Positions 36,809 through 45,191 of a stretch of 50,090 nucleotides of DNA are shown here, piece by piece (the first letter of the stretch is position 1; the number at the start of each line of letters is the position of its first letter). A program made the position numbers and the translations under genes. The stretch is from assembly GCA_046727175.1 (NCBI GenBank), contig JBKPCD010000115.1, positions 1 through 50,090 of the forward strand, in the 5' to 3' direction. The notes beneath the pieces were generated by a model. The model was not told the origin of the DNA, did no database searches, and saw nothing but the letters and a program-made list of their open reading frames with translations. Origin of the DNA: JBKPCD01 sp046727175 (lineage in GTDB: Bacteria > Acidobacteriota > Vicinamibacteria > Vicinamibacterales > 2-12-FULL-66-21).

Positions 36809-37942
36809 ATGCGCGACACGGATTCAACGGCGCCCAATCGGGATCGGCCGGGCGGCTCGGCCTTGGCGCTCCTCGGGCGTAACGAGAAGCTGCGCGAGGT
36901 CTGCGATCTGATCGAACGCGTCGCCGACACTGACGTGACCGTATTGATTCGGGGCGAGAGCGGCACCGGGAAGGAGTTGGTCGCGCGTGCCGTTCACGAG
37001 GTCTCGCCACGGCGCGATCGCATATTCGTGAAGGTGAACTGCGCGGCGCTGCCGTCGGAACTCCTCGAATCGGAGCTTTTCGGCTTCGAACGCGGTGCAT
37101 TCACCGGTGCCATCCAGCATCGTCCCGGCAAGTTCGAATTCGCGAATCACGGGACGATGTTCCTCGACGAAATCAGCGAGCTCCAGGCGCCGCTCCAGGC
37201 GAAGCTGCTTCAAGTGCTGCAGGACGGCGAGTTCGCGCGCCTGGGCAGCCGCGAGGACGTGCGCGTGGATGTTCGTATCGTCGCGGCGACGAACGCCGAC
37301 CTCGAACAGGCTGTGACCGACGGACGCTTCCGGGAAGATCTGTTCTTCCGGCTGAACGTCGTCTGCATCACGCTGCCGCCGCTGCGGCAGCGTCGCGAGG
37401 AGATCTCAAACCTCGCCGACTACTTTCTCCGTCGCTATTCCGAGCACTACAACAAGCCGCGCGTGTCGCTGACGCGCGACACGCTGGAGCTCTTTGCCAC
37501 CTACGAGTGGCCTGGCAACGTCCGGGAGCTCGAGAATCTGATGAAACGCATGGTGATCCTCGGCAGCGACGAACCAGTTCGTCGCGATCTCTCCCAGGCG
37601 ATTGCCGATCGGCACCGCGCGTCGAGCGTCATTCCGGTTCTCAAACCGCCAGCCGTCAACGGCACCGGTGTTCATCCCGCTGTTCTGGATCAGCCGTCGC
37701 CGCCAGTCGTGGCGGCTCGGGCGGCAGGCCCGCCAACGGCAGCAGCGCCAGTGCCCCAGGCAGCCGGTGGATCGCTGAAGGACATCGCCCGACAGGCGGC
37801 ACGCCAGGCCGAACGCGAATTGATTGCCAGAACCCTCCAGCAGACTCGGTGGAATCGCCGCGCCGCGGCGGAGCTACTTGGGATCAGCTACAAAGCGCTG
37901 CTCTACAAAATCAAGGAAGCGGACCTGGATCGAGCATCATGA
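36809..37942 (+). CDS. Sigma-54-dependent activator without receiver domain
   Basis: The 377-residue protein starts at the ATG at 36809. It goes almost directly into the AAA+ domain: Walker A GESGTGKE (49-56), GAFTGA (96-101), Walker B TMFLDEISE and the WPGNVRELENLMKRMVI segment. A Pro/Ala-rich linker (about 275-320) and a Fis-type helix-turn-helix (WNRRAAAELLGISYKALLYKIKE) follow. The AAA+ and DNA-binding parts are close to those of the gene upstream, showing tandem duplication with loss of the receiver. Without a receiver it may be constitutive, or controlled by its own sigma-54 promoter or by a partner such as the small protein encoded next. Confidence 0.93.
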   Translation: MRDTDSTAPNRDRPGGSALALLGRNEKLREVCDLIERVADTDVTVLIRGESGTGKELVARAVHEVSPRRDRIFVKVNCAALPSELLESELFGFERGAFTGAIQHRPGKFEFANHGTMFLDEISELQAPLQAKLLQVLQDGEFARLGSREDVRVDVRIVAATNADLEQAVTDGRFREDLFFRLNVVCITLPPLRQRREEISNLADYFLRRYSEHYNKPRVSLTRDTLELFATYEWPGNVRELENLMKRMVILGSDEPVRRDLSQAIADRHRASSVIPVLKPPAVNGTGVHPAVLDQPSPPVVAARAAGPPTAAAPVPQAAGGSLKDIARQAARQAERELIARTLQQTRWNRRAAAELLGISYKALLYKIKEADLDRAS

Positions 37943-38397
37943 TGACCGCCGACCCCTTCATCGACGAGACTTCGCGCGTCCTCACGGCGGAAGCGTTCGA
38001 GTTCGTGTTGACGAACGAGCTCAAACGCGCGGTCCGCTCTCAGAATTTCCTCACACTGCTCGTCATCGAACCGCTGCATCAGGCGTCCGACGACGACCGC
38101 GCGAGAGCCGTACGACAGATTGCGCGGCTGATCAGCCCCGAGGTACGCGAGACCGACCTGATCTCCGAAAACGAGCGCGGCCGCCTGTCGCTCGTCCTCC
38201 TCGACGCCGACCTGCCGAGCTCGATGCGTGTCATCGATCGGCTCCTCACGCGGCTCGAACACTACGAATTCCCCAATCCGACGGCAATCGATCTGGGCGC
38301 TGCGTGCTGCCCCACTCATGGCGCAGACGTGGAGTCTCTTCGCCGCGCCGCCGAAACCAGACCGGTCCAGCACCGGCGCGAAGCCGGGGGCGTGTAA
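37939..38397 (+). CDS. Degenerate GGDEF-domain protein
   Basis: The 152-residue protein (ATG at 37939, or 37942) overlaps the preceding activator stop, so the two are coupled. The pattern resembles a diguanylate cyclase fold: ELKRAVRSQNFLTLLVIEPLHQ, RQIARLISPEVRETDLI, RGRLSLVLLDADLPSSMRVIDRLLTRLE and IDLGAACCPTHGADVESLRRAAE. The GGDEF loop is absent (SENERGRLSLVL), so it should not make cyclic di-GMP; it may bind a nucleotide or the activator. No sensor domain is present. Confidence 0.75.
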   Translation: MMTADPFIDETSRVLTAEAFEFVLTNELKRAVRSQNFLTLLVIEPLHQASDDDRARAVRQIARLISPEVRETDLISENERGRLSLVLLDADLPSSMRVIDRLLTRLEHYEFPNPTAIDLGAACCPTHGADVESLRRAAETRPVQHRREAGGV

Positions 38398-38528
38398 CGG
38401 CCTGGGCCGTGAGTCGTCGGATCTGAATCGAGCGGGAATCCGTCCGGATGGACGAATCTGTCTGATTCCCGGTTGATTCACAATTCGCAACTCAGAATTC
38501 GCAAGTCTTCGGATACCCTGAAGAAGGG

Positions 38529-38544
38529 TGGCAAAATTACCGCA
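38529..38544 (+). promoter_or_regulatory. Possible sigma-54 promoter before the nucleotide-sugar dehydrogenase
   Basis: TGGCAAAATTACCGCA keeps GG and GC at the right spacing but has a weak -12 box (CCGC instead of TTGC). It ends 25 bases before the start at 38570, and sigma-54 activator genes lie directly upstream. Confidence 0.4.
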
Positions 38545-38569
38545 CCACGGGCCTTACGAGGAGTAGTCG

Positions 38570-39931
38570 ATGTCAGCACTTGCCGAGTCACTTCGGGAAA
38601 AAATCGAGACGCGTCGCGCCCGGGCGGGCGTAGTCGGTCTCGGGTATGTGGGTCTGCCGCTTGCGGTGGAGCTCGCGAAGGCCGGTTTTCACACGACCGG
38701 AATCGATCTCGACGACCGGAAGGTCGACGCGATCACGGCCGGTCGCTCGTACATCCCGGATGTGTCCACGAGCGAAGTCGCGGCTTTGCGCGCGGCCGGC
38801 AAGCTCGATGCGACGACGGACTTCGCCATCGTCAAGGAGCTCGACACGATCAACATCTGTGTCCCGACGCCGCTTCGGAAGACGAAGGATCCCGATATGT
38901 CGTACATCGTCTCCGCGGTGGAATCGATCGCAAAGTATCTGCACGGCGGCCTCCTGATTTCTCTCGAATCGACGACGTACCCGGGGACGACCGACGAAGT
39001 CGTGCAACCGCTCCTCGAAGCAACCGGTTTGAAGGCCGGCCGCGACTTCTTCCTCTCGTTCTCGCCCGAGCGCGTCGACCCTGGCAACCCGACGTTCCAG
39101 ACGCACAACGTTCCCAAAGTCGTCGGTGGATTGACGCCGGAGTGTCTGACGCTTGCGTCCGCGCTCTACCAGAGCGCAGTGGAGACCATCGTGCCGGTGA
39201 GCTCCACGCGCGTCGCCGAAATGGTCAAGCTCCTCGAGAACACGTTCCGTGCGGTGAACATCGGCCTCGTGAACGAGTTGGCGCTGATGTGCGACCGCAT
39301 GAACATCGACGTCTGGGAGGTCGTCGATGCCGCGAAGACGAAGCCGTTCGGGTTCATGGCGTTCTACCCGGGGCCCGGCCTCGGCGGGCACTGTATCCCG
39401 ATCGATCCGTTCTATCTCTCGTGGAAGGCGAAGCAGAGCGGCTTCGATCCGCGCTTCATCGAGCTCGCGGGATACATCAATGGCTCGATGCCGCACTACG
39501 TCGTGGACAAGGTAGTCGAGGCGCTCAACTCGAGGCGGAAGGCCGTCAACGGGTCGCGGATTCTGATCGCCGGCGTCGCCTACAAACGCGACATCGACGA
39601 CATGCGCGAGTCGCCGGCGCTCGACGTCATGGGCCTGCTGCATACGAAAGGGGCGAACGTGTCGTACACCGATCCGTTCGTTCGCGAGGTCGACGCACGC
39701 GAGTGGTCCGGACGATTCGATATCAAGAGCGTGAACGCGTCCACCGGTTCGTTCGGCCAGTACGACTGCGTCGTGATCGTGACCGATCACAAGGCATTCG
39801 ACTACGCCGCGATGGTTGCCGAGGCCGACATCATCGTGGATACGAGGAACGCGATCAAGACGCCAGCGCCGAACGTGTTCAAGCTGGGAGCACCGCAGCC
39901 GGAACCGCAGAAGACGGGCGTCGCTGTATAA
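38570..39931 (+). CDS. Nucleotide-sugar dehydrogenase (UDP-GlcNAc/ManNAc 6-dehydrogenase type)
   Basis: The 453-residue enzyme oxidises the C6 of a UDP-sugar to a uronic acid using NAD. It shows the N-terminal Rossmann loop GVVGLGYVGLPLAVELA, ESTTYPGTTDEV, FSPERVDPGN, the Lys and Asn segment EMVKLLENTFRAVNI, the catalytic Cys at about residue 275 (PGLGGHCIPIDPFYL), and a C-terminal domain (VAYKRDIDDMRESPALDVM). The pattern is that of the WbpA/TviB group rather than UDP-glucose dehydrogenase. Such products go into capsule or exopolysaccharide. No glycosyltransferase is nearby; the GAG ribosome binding site at about 38560 fits the start. Confidence 0.93.
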   Translation: MSALAESLREKIETRRARAGVVGLGYVGLPLAVELAKAGFHTTGIDLDDRKVDAITAGRSYIPDVSTSEVAALRAAGKLDATTDFAIVKELDTINICVPTPLRKTKDPDMSYIVSAVESIAKYLHGGLLISLESTTYPGTTDEVVQPLLEATGLKAGRDFFLSFSPERVDPGNPTFQTHNVPKVVGGLTPECLTLASALYQSAVETIVPVSSTRVAEMVKLLENTFRAVNIGLVNELALMCDRMNIDVWEVVDAAKTKPFGFMAFYPGPGLGGHCIPIDPFYLSWKAKQSGFDPRFIELAGYINGSMPHYVVDKVVEALNSRRKAVNGSRILIAGVAYKRDIDDMRESPALDVMGLLHTKGANVSYTDPFVREVDAREWSGRFDIKSVNASTGSFGQYDCVVIVTDHKAFDYAAMVAEADIIVDTRNAIKTPAPNVFKLGAPQPEPQKTGVAV

Positions 39932-39945
39932 GGCCGTAACGCGAT

Positions 39946-40020
39946 CAGAATCTCTAGAATTCAGAAGCTAGAGCGATCACGATTCCACATCACTCTAGAT
40001 TCTAGGTTCTAGAGCTTCTG
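39946..40020. repeat. CTAGAATTC-type inverted word array
   Basis: The left arm (CAGAATCTCTAGAATTCAGA and AGCTAGAG, 39946-39973) pairs with the right arm (CTCTAGATTCTAGGTTCTAG and AGCTTCTG, 39993-40020). AT-rich words contrast with the GC-rich surroundings. It lies behind the dehydrogenase stop, in a convergent gap. Confidence 0.8.
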
Positions 40021-40051
40021 GCACGATCTCGGCCAGCACGTCTTCGCTGCA

Positions 40052-40128
40052 GGCGGGGCTTGAAAGCCCCGCCCTACAGCCGCCGTTGCCGAAACGGGCA
40101 TTCGAGGGCGCGGTCTTCAGACCGCGCC
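40052..40128. terminator. Two perfect hairpins between convergent genes
   Basis: 40052-40073 is a perfect 10-bp stem (GGCGGGGCTT/AAGCCCCGCC) with a 2-base loop. 40107-40128 is another 10-bp stem (GGCGCGGTCT/AGACCGCGCC) with a 2-base loop and runs into the hydrolase stop at 40117. Both are followed by similar tails (CCTACAG, CCTTCAG), so they look like two copies of one element with changed stems. A terminator role is plausible, but U-runs are missing. Confidence 0.7.
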
Positions 40129-40773
40129 GCCCTTCAGCCCGAGAAACTCGCGTGTCAAGCCCCAGATCGTCTCAAGACTCTGAAGAAGTTGGTGATCGTC
40201 GTCGAGCATATGGAGGTCGACGTTCGGCCGCGTGGAGGCCCAGCGCTCGACGGACGCAGGATCGACAGAGGTATCCTGACGGCCCTGGAAAACCAGAACC
40301 GGCACATCGATGTTCGCATTGAACGCGTCGTACCGGCCGAGATCGGTGTACAGCTCGAATCCGACCGGCATGAGGCGGCCGTACCCGTAGTGGAACACGT
40401 TGAGTTGTCCCGTGCGGCGCCACTCCTCGATCCCGCGGTCGCCGAGATCACGGATGCGATGGTCGGAGAAATCGAGCGCGGGTGCGAGCAGCACGAGGCA
40501 ACCGATCCGATCCCGATGCTGGAGCGCCGCCTGCACTGCGACGAATGCGCCGAGGCTCGAACCGATCATCGGCACCGGATCGAGAGGCAGCGAACGGATC
40601 GCTCGCCCCACTTGCTCGAGCATTCGCGTAACCGTCAGCCCTGAAAAATCCGGCTCATTGAAGTCCGGCGTGTGGAGCTCGACGCCCTCTCCCGCAAGCT
40701 TGGTCGCGAAGAACGTCGCCTTCGAGGAACGCGAGGACGACGCAAAGCCGTGGAGGTAGAGAGCGTGCTTCAG
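40117..40773 (-). CDS. Alpha/beta hydrolase (YqiA-like esterase)
   Basis: The 218-residue protein probably starts at CTG 40773, with AGGAGG four bases upstream; ATG 40806 overlaps the preceding gene and is the alternative. The motifs ALYLHGFASSSRSSKA (oxyanion), GSSLGAFVAVQAAL (nucleophile Ser) and VFQGRQDTSVDPASV with a His in DDDHQLLQ match the YqiA/UPF0227 esterases, which cleave short esters in the cytoplasm. The gene is last of a three-gene minus cluster. The substrate is unknown. Confidence 0.85.
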   Translation of the reverse strand: MKHALYLHGFASSSRSSKATFFATKLAGEGVELHTPDFNEPDFSGLTVTRMLEQVGRAIRSLPLDPVPMIGSSLGAFVAVQAALQHRDRIGCLVLLAPALDFSDHRIRDLGDRGIEEWRRTGQLNVFHYGYGRLMPVGFELYTDLGRYDAFNANIDVPVLVFQGRQDTSVDPASVERWASTRPNVDLHMLDDDHQLLQSLETIWGLTREFLGLKGGAV

Positions 40774-40787
40774 CGATCCTCCTGGAG

Positions 40788-41180
40788 CTACAGCATGACG
40801 GTGCATCCGGGGCGGCAGCGGCACCGGATGGATCCCTCGCCATCCGTCGAGTAATCGTAGGTCAGCTCCTCGCCTTTCCTGATGTTGCGTGCGGCGCGAA
40901 TCCAAATCGTGTCGCCGATGACCTGCGTGTAGCAATTCGGTGTGCACGAATGATTGATGTACCGCGCGATGTTCCCGCCGACGGCGGCATCACGGACGTA
41001 CAGCCGGTTCAGCTTGAAGCACCAGATGTGACCTCGCCTCAAATAGCGCTCTTCGCGCTCGAGGCTCTCGCGGTTGGTGATCTTCTCTCCCGCGTAGTCG
41101 ATGATCCGGGTGTTCTTCGAGATGGGCTGCGTGGCAAACACGCCCCAGCCCTGAATCTTCGAGCGCCGCTTCTCGATCAT
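40788..41180 (-). CDS. SET-domain protein, putative lysine methyltransferase
   Basis: The 130-residue protein carries a near-complete SET domain: GWGVFATQPISKNTRIIDYAGE (SAM binding), RYINHSCTPNC (positions 74-83) and the catalytic Tyr region LTYDYS (107-111). A C-terminal CRCRPGC (120-126) resembles the post-SET zinc motif that pairs with the Cys of NHSC. The usual eukaryotic pre-SET domain is absent, as expected for bacterial SET proteins, which modify proteins other than histones in some lineages. The target is unknown. It lies between a YcbK-like gene and an esterase gene with 18- and 14-bp gaps. Confidence 0.9.
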   Translation of the reverse strand: MIEKRRSKIQGWGVFATQPISKNTRIIDYAGEKITNRESLEREERYLRRGHIWCFKLNRLYVRDAAVGGNIARYINHSCTPNCYTQVIGDTIWIRAARNIRKGEELTYDYSTDGEGSIRCRCRPGCTVML

Positions 41181-41198
41181 GGGGCGCCGGCGGACGCG

Positions 41199-41792
41199 TT
41201 ACCAGAAGCGGACGCGTCCCGTGTCAACATGCACGAAGTTCGACGACGGATAGAAACCCACGCCACCGAGCTTCAACGATCGTGCCGCTTCCCTGAGGTG
41301 ATCCAGCTCCACTCCGGGTACTCGGATGTCGATCGCCCTCCCGACCATGTGCATGCTGCCTGATGCGACGCCCGAGTCGGCGCCGCCGCGCGCCCGAAGC
41401 ATCGCGTTCGTTTGCGGTGAGCGATACCCGGAAATGACGTGATAGGGCGAATCGACACTCAGCGCCGCCCGAAGTTCGTGCAGCAGATCAAGCAGCTTGG
41501 GATCGATTGGCTTGATCTCGTTGACTCTGAAGTCGCGCAGGATGAAGTTGATGCGCTCGAGCGCGTCCGGCTGGTATTCGCCGTTGCAGCAGTACGTCGT
41601 CGTCAGCCGCTCGCCTGTGTGTGTGTTGAAGAATGCGAGCTCGCGCTCACGGGCCGGGGTCCATGGCGCGCGTTCTGGGCGCGCTCGGGTGGGAGCGACT
41701 GGTGGAGGGAACGACGCCGCGCGGACGCGCTGAGGGAGAACCGCCCCCGCAGCTGCCGCAATTCCCAATCCCAGAAAGGTACGCCGACCCAT
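41199..41792 (-). CDS. YcbK-like (DUF882 / peptidase M15-type) protein, Tat signal
   Basis: The ATG at 41792 was preferred because MGRRTFLGLGIAAAAGAV is a twin-arginine signal; an ATG at 41825 is in frame. The 197-residue product has a domain like M15 D-Ala-D-Ala peptidases: the zinc ligands H and D in SMHMVGRAIDIRV and the later H in FVHVDTGRVRF. The expected role is cell-wall remodelling, but the family has no settled substrate. It leads the minus-strand cluster with SET and YqiA-like genes. Confidence 0.88.
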   Translation of the reverse strand: MGRRTFLGLGIAAAAGAVLPQRVRAASFPPPVAPTRARPERAPWTPARERELAFFNTHTGERLTTTYCCNGEYQPDALERINFILRDFRVNEIKPIDPKLLDLLHELRAALSVDSPYHVISGYRSPQTNAMLRARGGADSGVASGSMHMVGRAIDIRVPGVELDHLREAARSLKLGGVGFYPSSNFVHVDTGRVRFW

Positions 41793-42102
41793 CGTCGACA
41801 CGATTGCAGTATGCTCCTCGGGCATGATGCCTCTTCAAACGATCACCATGCCGGAGGAGAAGGCCTCGACAGCTGGTGCAAATGAACAGATGTCCAAATT
41901 GAACCACACCAAAGCGGGCGCTTCAAGCCGGGCTGTTGCCGTAAACAGCTCGTACGCATGTGGTTACAAACTCGACGCTGCAGCGCAACCGTGGCCGGCG
42001 GATTCCCGTCTAACAAGCTCCGGGAGACACAGTCTCCTTCCGACCGCATGACAAAAGAGCAGTTGAGCTCGTGAGCTCTGGCAACAACCATTGGAGTCAA
42101 CG
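41793..42102. other. Divergent intergenic region, 310 bp
   Basis: Between the YcbK-like gene (-) and the TVNG-repeat gene (+). I see small hairpins at 42023-42037 (GGAGACACAGTCTCC) and 42065-42078 (GAGCTCGTGAGCTC) but no clear promoter or gene. The word-repeat arrays of other gaps are absent here. Confidence 0.5.
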
Positions 42103-42960
42103 ATGCGCCGACAACACGTCGCCGGCCCTTTGATCTTTGCGTTTGCTCTAGGCGTCCTGCTGTTCCTTGCAGGCACGATGGACGCAGCGGCCCTGTCACG
42201 TGCGACGCGAGGACTGATTTCGCTGCCGCGTCTCGTCCAGCGCACGGCCGCGGCGTTCGAGTGGCACGGCACCGTTCTCCAGGGGAACGCGATCGAGATT
42301 AAGGGCGTGAACGGCGATATCGTCGCCGAGGCAACGCCGGGGGTGGAAGTCGAAGTCTTCGCCGACCGGCGTGGCCGGCGCAATGATCCTGAGAGCGTAC
42401 GGATCGAAGTCGTCCAGCACGGCGACGGCGTCACGATCTGTGCGCTCTACCCGAGCCGCAGCGACGATCGGCCGAACGAGTGCAGGCCCGGAAAAGAAGG
42501 CCGAATGAACGTCCAGAACAACGACGTCACGGTGAAGTTCCGAGTACGTGTCCCTGCGGGCGTGCGGTTTGTCGGCAAGACCGTGAACGGCGACATCGAA
42601 GCCGAATCGCTGGCCGGCCCGCTGGAATTGCAGACCGTCAACGGGTCGACCACGTTCTCGACATCGTCGTACGGCGACGCGTCGACGGTTAACGGCTCGA
42701 TTCGCGGCCGACTCGGGAGTAGTGCCTGGAACGACAGGCTGACGTTTCACACGGTGAACGGCAGCATCACGCTCGCACTGCCCGGCGATACGAGCGCAGA
42801 CGTGCGAGCGACGACGGTCAACGGTGAGATCTCGACCGATTTTCCGCTGACGGTGACGGGCCGATTCAGTCCACGTCGGTTGAGCGGCACGATCGGCGGC
42901 GGCGGGCGCACACTGGAGCTCGAAACCGTCAACGGCAGCGTGCGGCTTCAGAGACGGTGA
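42103..42960 (+). CDS. Secreted DUF4097-like beta-helix protein with TVNG repeats
   Basis: The 285-residue protein begins with a hydrophobic segment (about 5-28) for export or anchoring. The rest is a repeated strand pattern in which VNG recurs at least seven times (KGVNGDI, KTVNGDIEAES, QTVNGSTTF, STVNGSIRG, HTVNGSITL, TTVNGEIST, ETVNGSVRL). This layout fits a right-handed beta-helix of the DUF4097 kind. It has no enzymatic motif. A structural or adhesin-like role is likely, but no ligand is shown. It precedes a radical SAM gene by 38 bp. Confidence 0.8.
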   Translation: MRRQHVAGPLIFAFALGVLLFLAGTMDAAALSRATRGLISLPRLVQRTAAAFEWHGTVLQGNAIEIKGVNGDIVAEATPGVEVEVFADRRGRRNDPESVRIEVVQHGDGVTICALYPSRSDDRPNECRPGKEGRMNVQNNDVTVKFRVRVPAGVRFVGKTVNGDIEAESLAGPLELQTVNGSTTFSTSSYGDASTVNGSIRGRLGSSAWNDRLTFHTVNGSITLALPGDTSADVRATTVNGEISTDFPLTVTGRFSPRRLSGTIGGGGRTLELETVNGSVRLQRR

Positions 42961-42998
42961 TCGAGAAGGAGAGGGCTGAGCGATGATATAGTCCGGGC

Positions 42999-43982
42999 AT
43001 GGAAGGTATTTTCGCGGCATGGGGTCGCATCCTCACGGGGTACCCTCCTTCGCTCTCGATCGAGCTCACGCGTGAGTGCCCGCTGCGATGCCCGGGCTGC
43101 TACGCCTACAACGACGAGCACCTTGGCGGCGAAGTCACGCTTCGGCAAGTCCATGATTTCAAGGGTCAGGAGCTGATCGACCGATTCTTCCGCCTAATCG
43201 ACGAACACAACCCGCTTCACGTCTCCATTGTCGGCGGCGAGCCGCTCGTTCGCTTCAGGGAACTGAACGAGATTCTGCCGCGACTCGCCGATCGCGGCGT
43301 CTACACGCAGCTCGTGACGAGCGCAGTTCGTCCGATACCCATCGAGTGGAGGCGGGTGCGGCGCCTGCAAATCGTCGTTTCCATTGACGGGCTCCAGCCG
43401 GAGCACGACGAGCGGCGCAAACCCGCGACCTACGATCGCATCCTGAAACATATCAAGGGACACCAGATCACGGTGCACTGCACGGTGACCCGCCAGCAGG
43501 TTCAGCGGGATGGATACCTGGACGAGTTCGTCGACGTCTGGTCGAACAATCCCGACACCGGCCAGATCTGGGTGAGCCTCTACACGCCGCAGATCGGCGA
43601 GCTGTCGGAGGAACGGCTCCGCCCTCGAGATCGGGAGCGCGCCATCGTGGCGTTGATGCACCTTCGCAACCGATATCCCAAGCTGCGCATGCCGAAAGGC
43701 CTGCTCGACGCGTTCTCGAAGCCCCCGTCGAGCCCCGAGGAGTGCACGTTCGCGCTGACGACAACCTGCATCTCTGCTGATTTCGAGCACAGGATTTCCC
43801 CCTGCCAGTTCGGCGGCAACCCTGACTGCGCGAACTGCGGGTGTATGGCGTCGGCGGGGCTCCATGCCGTAGCGCGGCATCGCCTTCCCGGTGGGCTGCG
43901 CGTGGGCGCCATCTTCGAGCAATCACTGAAGATTGGCCGCGGCGTCCGCTGGATGCGGACCAGAACCCTCGAATCGACGTAG
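42999..43982 (+). CDS. Radical SAM protein with C-terminal auxiliary cysteine cluster
   Basis: The 327-residue protein has CxxxCxxC in SIELTRECPLRCPGCYAYND, SIVGGEPLV (SAM binding) and SIDGLQPEHD. The tail has a Cys group (ECTF, TTCIS, SPCQFGGNPDCANCGC), which likely holds a second Fe-S cluster, as in SPASM/twitch proteins. This differs from the Tes-like protein at 30056 and is shorter. Peptide or sugar modification are options; a partner peptide is not visible nearby. Confidence 0.85.
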   Translation: MEGIFAAWGRILTGYPPSLSIELTRECPLRCPGCYAYNDEHLGGEVTLRQVHDFKGQELIDRFFRLIDEHNPLHVSIVGGEPLVRFRELNEILPRLADRGVYTQLVTSAVRPIPIEWRRVRRLQIVVSIDGLQPEHDERRKPATYDRILKHIKGHQITVHCTVTRQQVQRDGYLDEFVDVWSNNPDTGQIWVSLYTPQIGELSEERLRPRDRERAIVALMHLRNRYPKLRMPKGLLDAFSKPPSSPEECTFALTTTCISADFEHRISPCQFGGNPDCANCGCMASAGLHAVARHRLPGGLRVGAIFEQSLKIGRGVRWMRTRTLEST

Positions 43983-44088
43983 CAGGTGACTCCGGTTGCC
44001 GCGCATCAGATGACAATCGACATCGACCGACTGAACGAACTTCGATCACGAACACCGAAGTGAGATCGACATAAAACCGTCGCACCCT

Positions 44089-44592
44089 ATGGCGAATCTG
44101 GCGTCCTTCGACATCACGTCCGGTGTCGATCTGCAGGAAGTGGACAACGCGGTCAACCAGGCGCGCAAGGAAGTGGCGCAGCGTTACGACTTCAAGGGAT
44201 CGCGCGCGGCCATCGATCTGAACCGCACCGAAAACACGATCACGCTCACTGCCGACGACGAGTTCAAGATGAGCGCGCTCTGGGAGGTCCTGCAAGGCCG
44301 GCTCGTGCGACGCGGCGTCCCGACGAAGAATCTCAAGCCGGGAGAGATCGAACGAGCGGCCAACGACACCGTCAGACGAATCGTCACCCTGCAGCAGGGG
44401 ATTCCCGCGGAGGCCGGGCGCGAGATCGTGAAGTTCCTGAAAGATCGAAAGCTGAAAAAGGTTCAGGCAGCGATTCAAGCGGATCAGGTCCGCGTCTCGT
44501 CGTCCTCGAAGGACGACCTGCAGGTAGCGATCCGGCTGCTGCGCGAGCATGATTTCGGTGTCGCACTCCAGTTCGGAAACTATCGAGGCTGA
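44089..44592 (+). CDS. yajQ: YajQ-family nucleotide-binding protein
   Basis: The 167-residue protein matches the YajQ (UPF0234) family throughout, from the start (ASFDITSGVDLQEVDNAVNQARKEVAQRYDFKG) to the conserved end (VRVSSSSKDDLQVAI, LREHDFGVALQFGNYR). Members are two-domain ferredoxin-like proteins; some bind cyclic di-GMP and act on gene regulation. It lies four bases before a secreted-protein gene. Confidence 0.95.
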   Translation: MANLASFDITSGVDLQEVDNAVNQARKEVAQRYDFKGSRAAIDLNRTENTITLTADDEFKMSALWEVLQGRLVRRGVPTKNLKPGEIERAANDTVRRIVTLQQGIPAEAGREIVKFLKDRKLKKVQAAIQADQVRVSSSSKDDLQVAIRLLREHDFGVALQFGNYRG

Positions 44593-44595
44593 GAC

Positions 44596-45177
44596 GTGAA
44601 ATCGGGCCGGCTTGGCATTGGCGTCTGCACCGCGGTCGCAGCGATGACGATCTGCATAGCCGCCGCGTCCGTACAGGAAACACCGAGGGTGAATGAGGAC
44701 GCTCGGTTGATGGTGGAGTTCAACCAGCGTGTGAACGAGTACGTCGACCTCCATCGGAAGCTGGAAGGCAAGCTCCCTGCGCTCGCCAGCGATGCCACAC
44801 TCGAAGAGGTCGACGCGCATCAGCGCGCGTTGGAGCGCCTCATCCAGCGCGCCCGTTCGAACGCCAGACAAGGCGATCTGTTCACGAAGAACATTCGCGC
44901 GCTGTTCCGTCGGAATCTGTACCGCGTTTTCAAGGCGCCGGAAGGAGCGAGCCTGAAGGCCGTGATCATGGAAGAGAACCCCGGCCCGATCCGCTTGAGC
45001 GTCAATGGCCGATTCCCGGACGGCGTTCCGCTGCCGACCGTTCCGCCGCAGGTGCTGGACGTCCTGCCCCGGCTGCCGACCGAGCTCGAATACCGATTCA
45101 TCGGCAACAGGCTCGTGCTGCTCGACGTTCACGCGCACACAATCGTCGACATCATCGACAACCCCATTCCGGATTAG
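44596..45177 (+). CDS. Small secreted protein of unknown function
   Basis: The 193-residue product starts at GTG 44596 with GAGG upstream, three bases after yajQ, so coupling is likely. A signal peptide (about 1-25, ending near ASVQE) is followed by a helical charged part (NQRVNEYVDLHRKLEGKLP, HQRALERLIQRARSNARQGD) and a more beta-like end (IGNRLVLLDVHAHTIVDIIDNP). No family is recognised. The metallophosphoesterase gene follows after 14 bp. Confidence 0.8.
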   Translation: MKSGRLGIGVCTAVAAMTICIAAASVQETPRVNEDARLMVEFNQRVNEYVDLHRKLEGKLPALASDATLEEVDAHQRALERLIQRARSNARQGDLFTKNIRALFRRNLYRVFKAPEGASLKAVIMEENPGPIRLSVNGRFPDGVPLPTVPPQVLDVLPRLPTELEYRFIGNRLVLLDVHAHTIVDIIDNPIPD

Positions 45178-45191
45178 CCCTTCTGCCGAAC

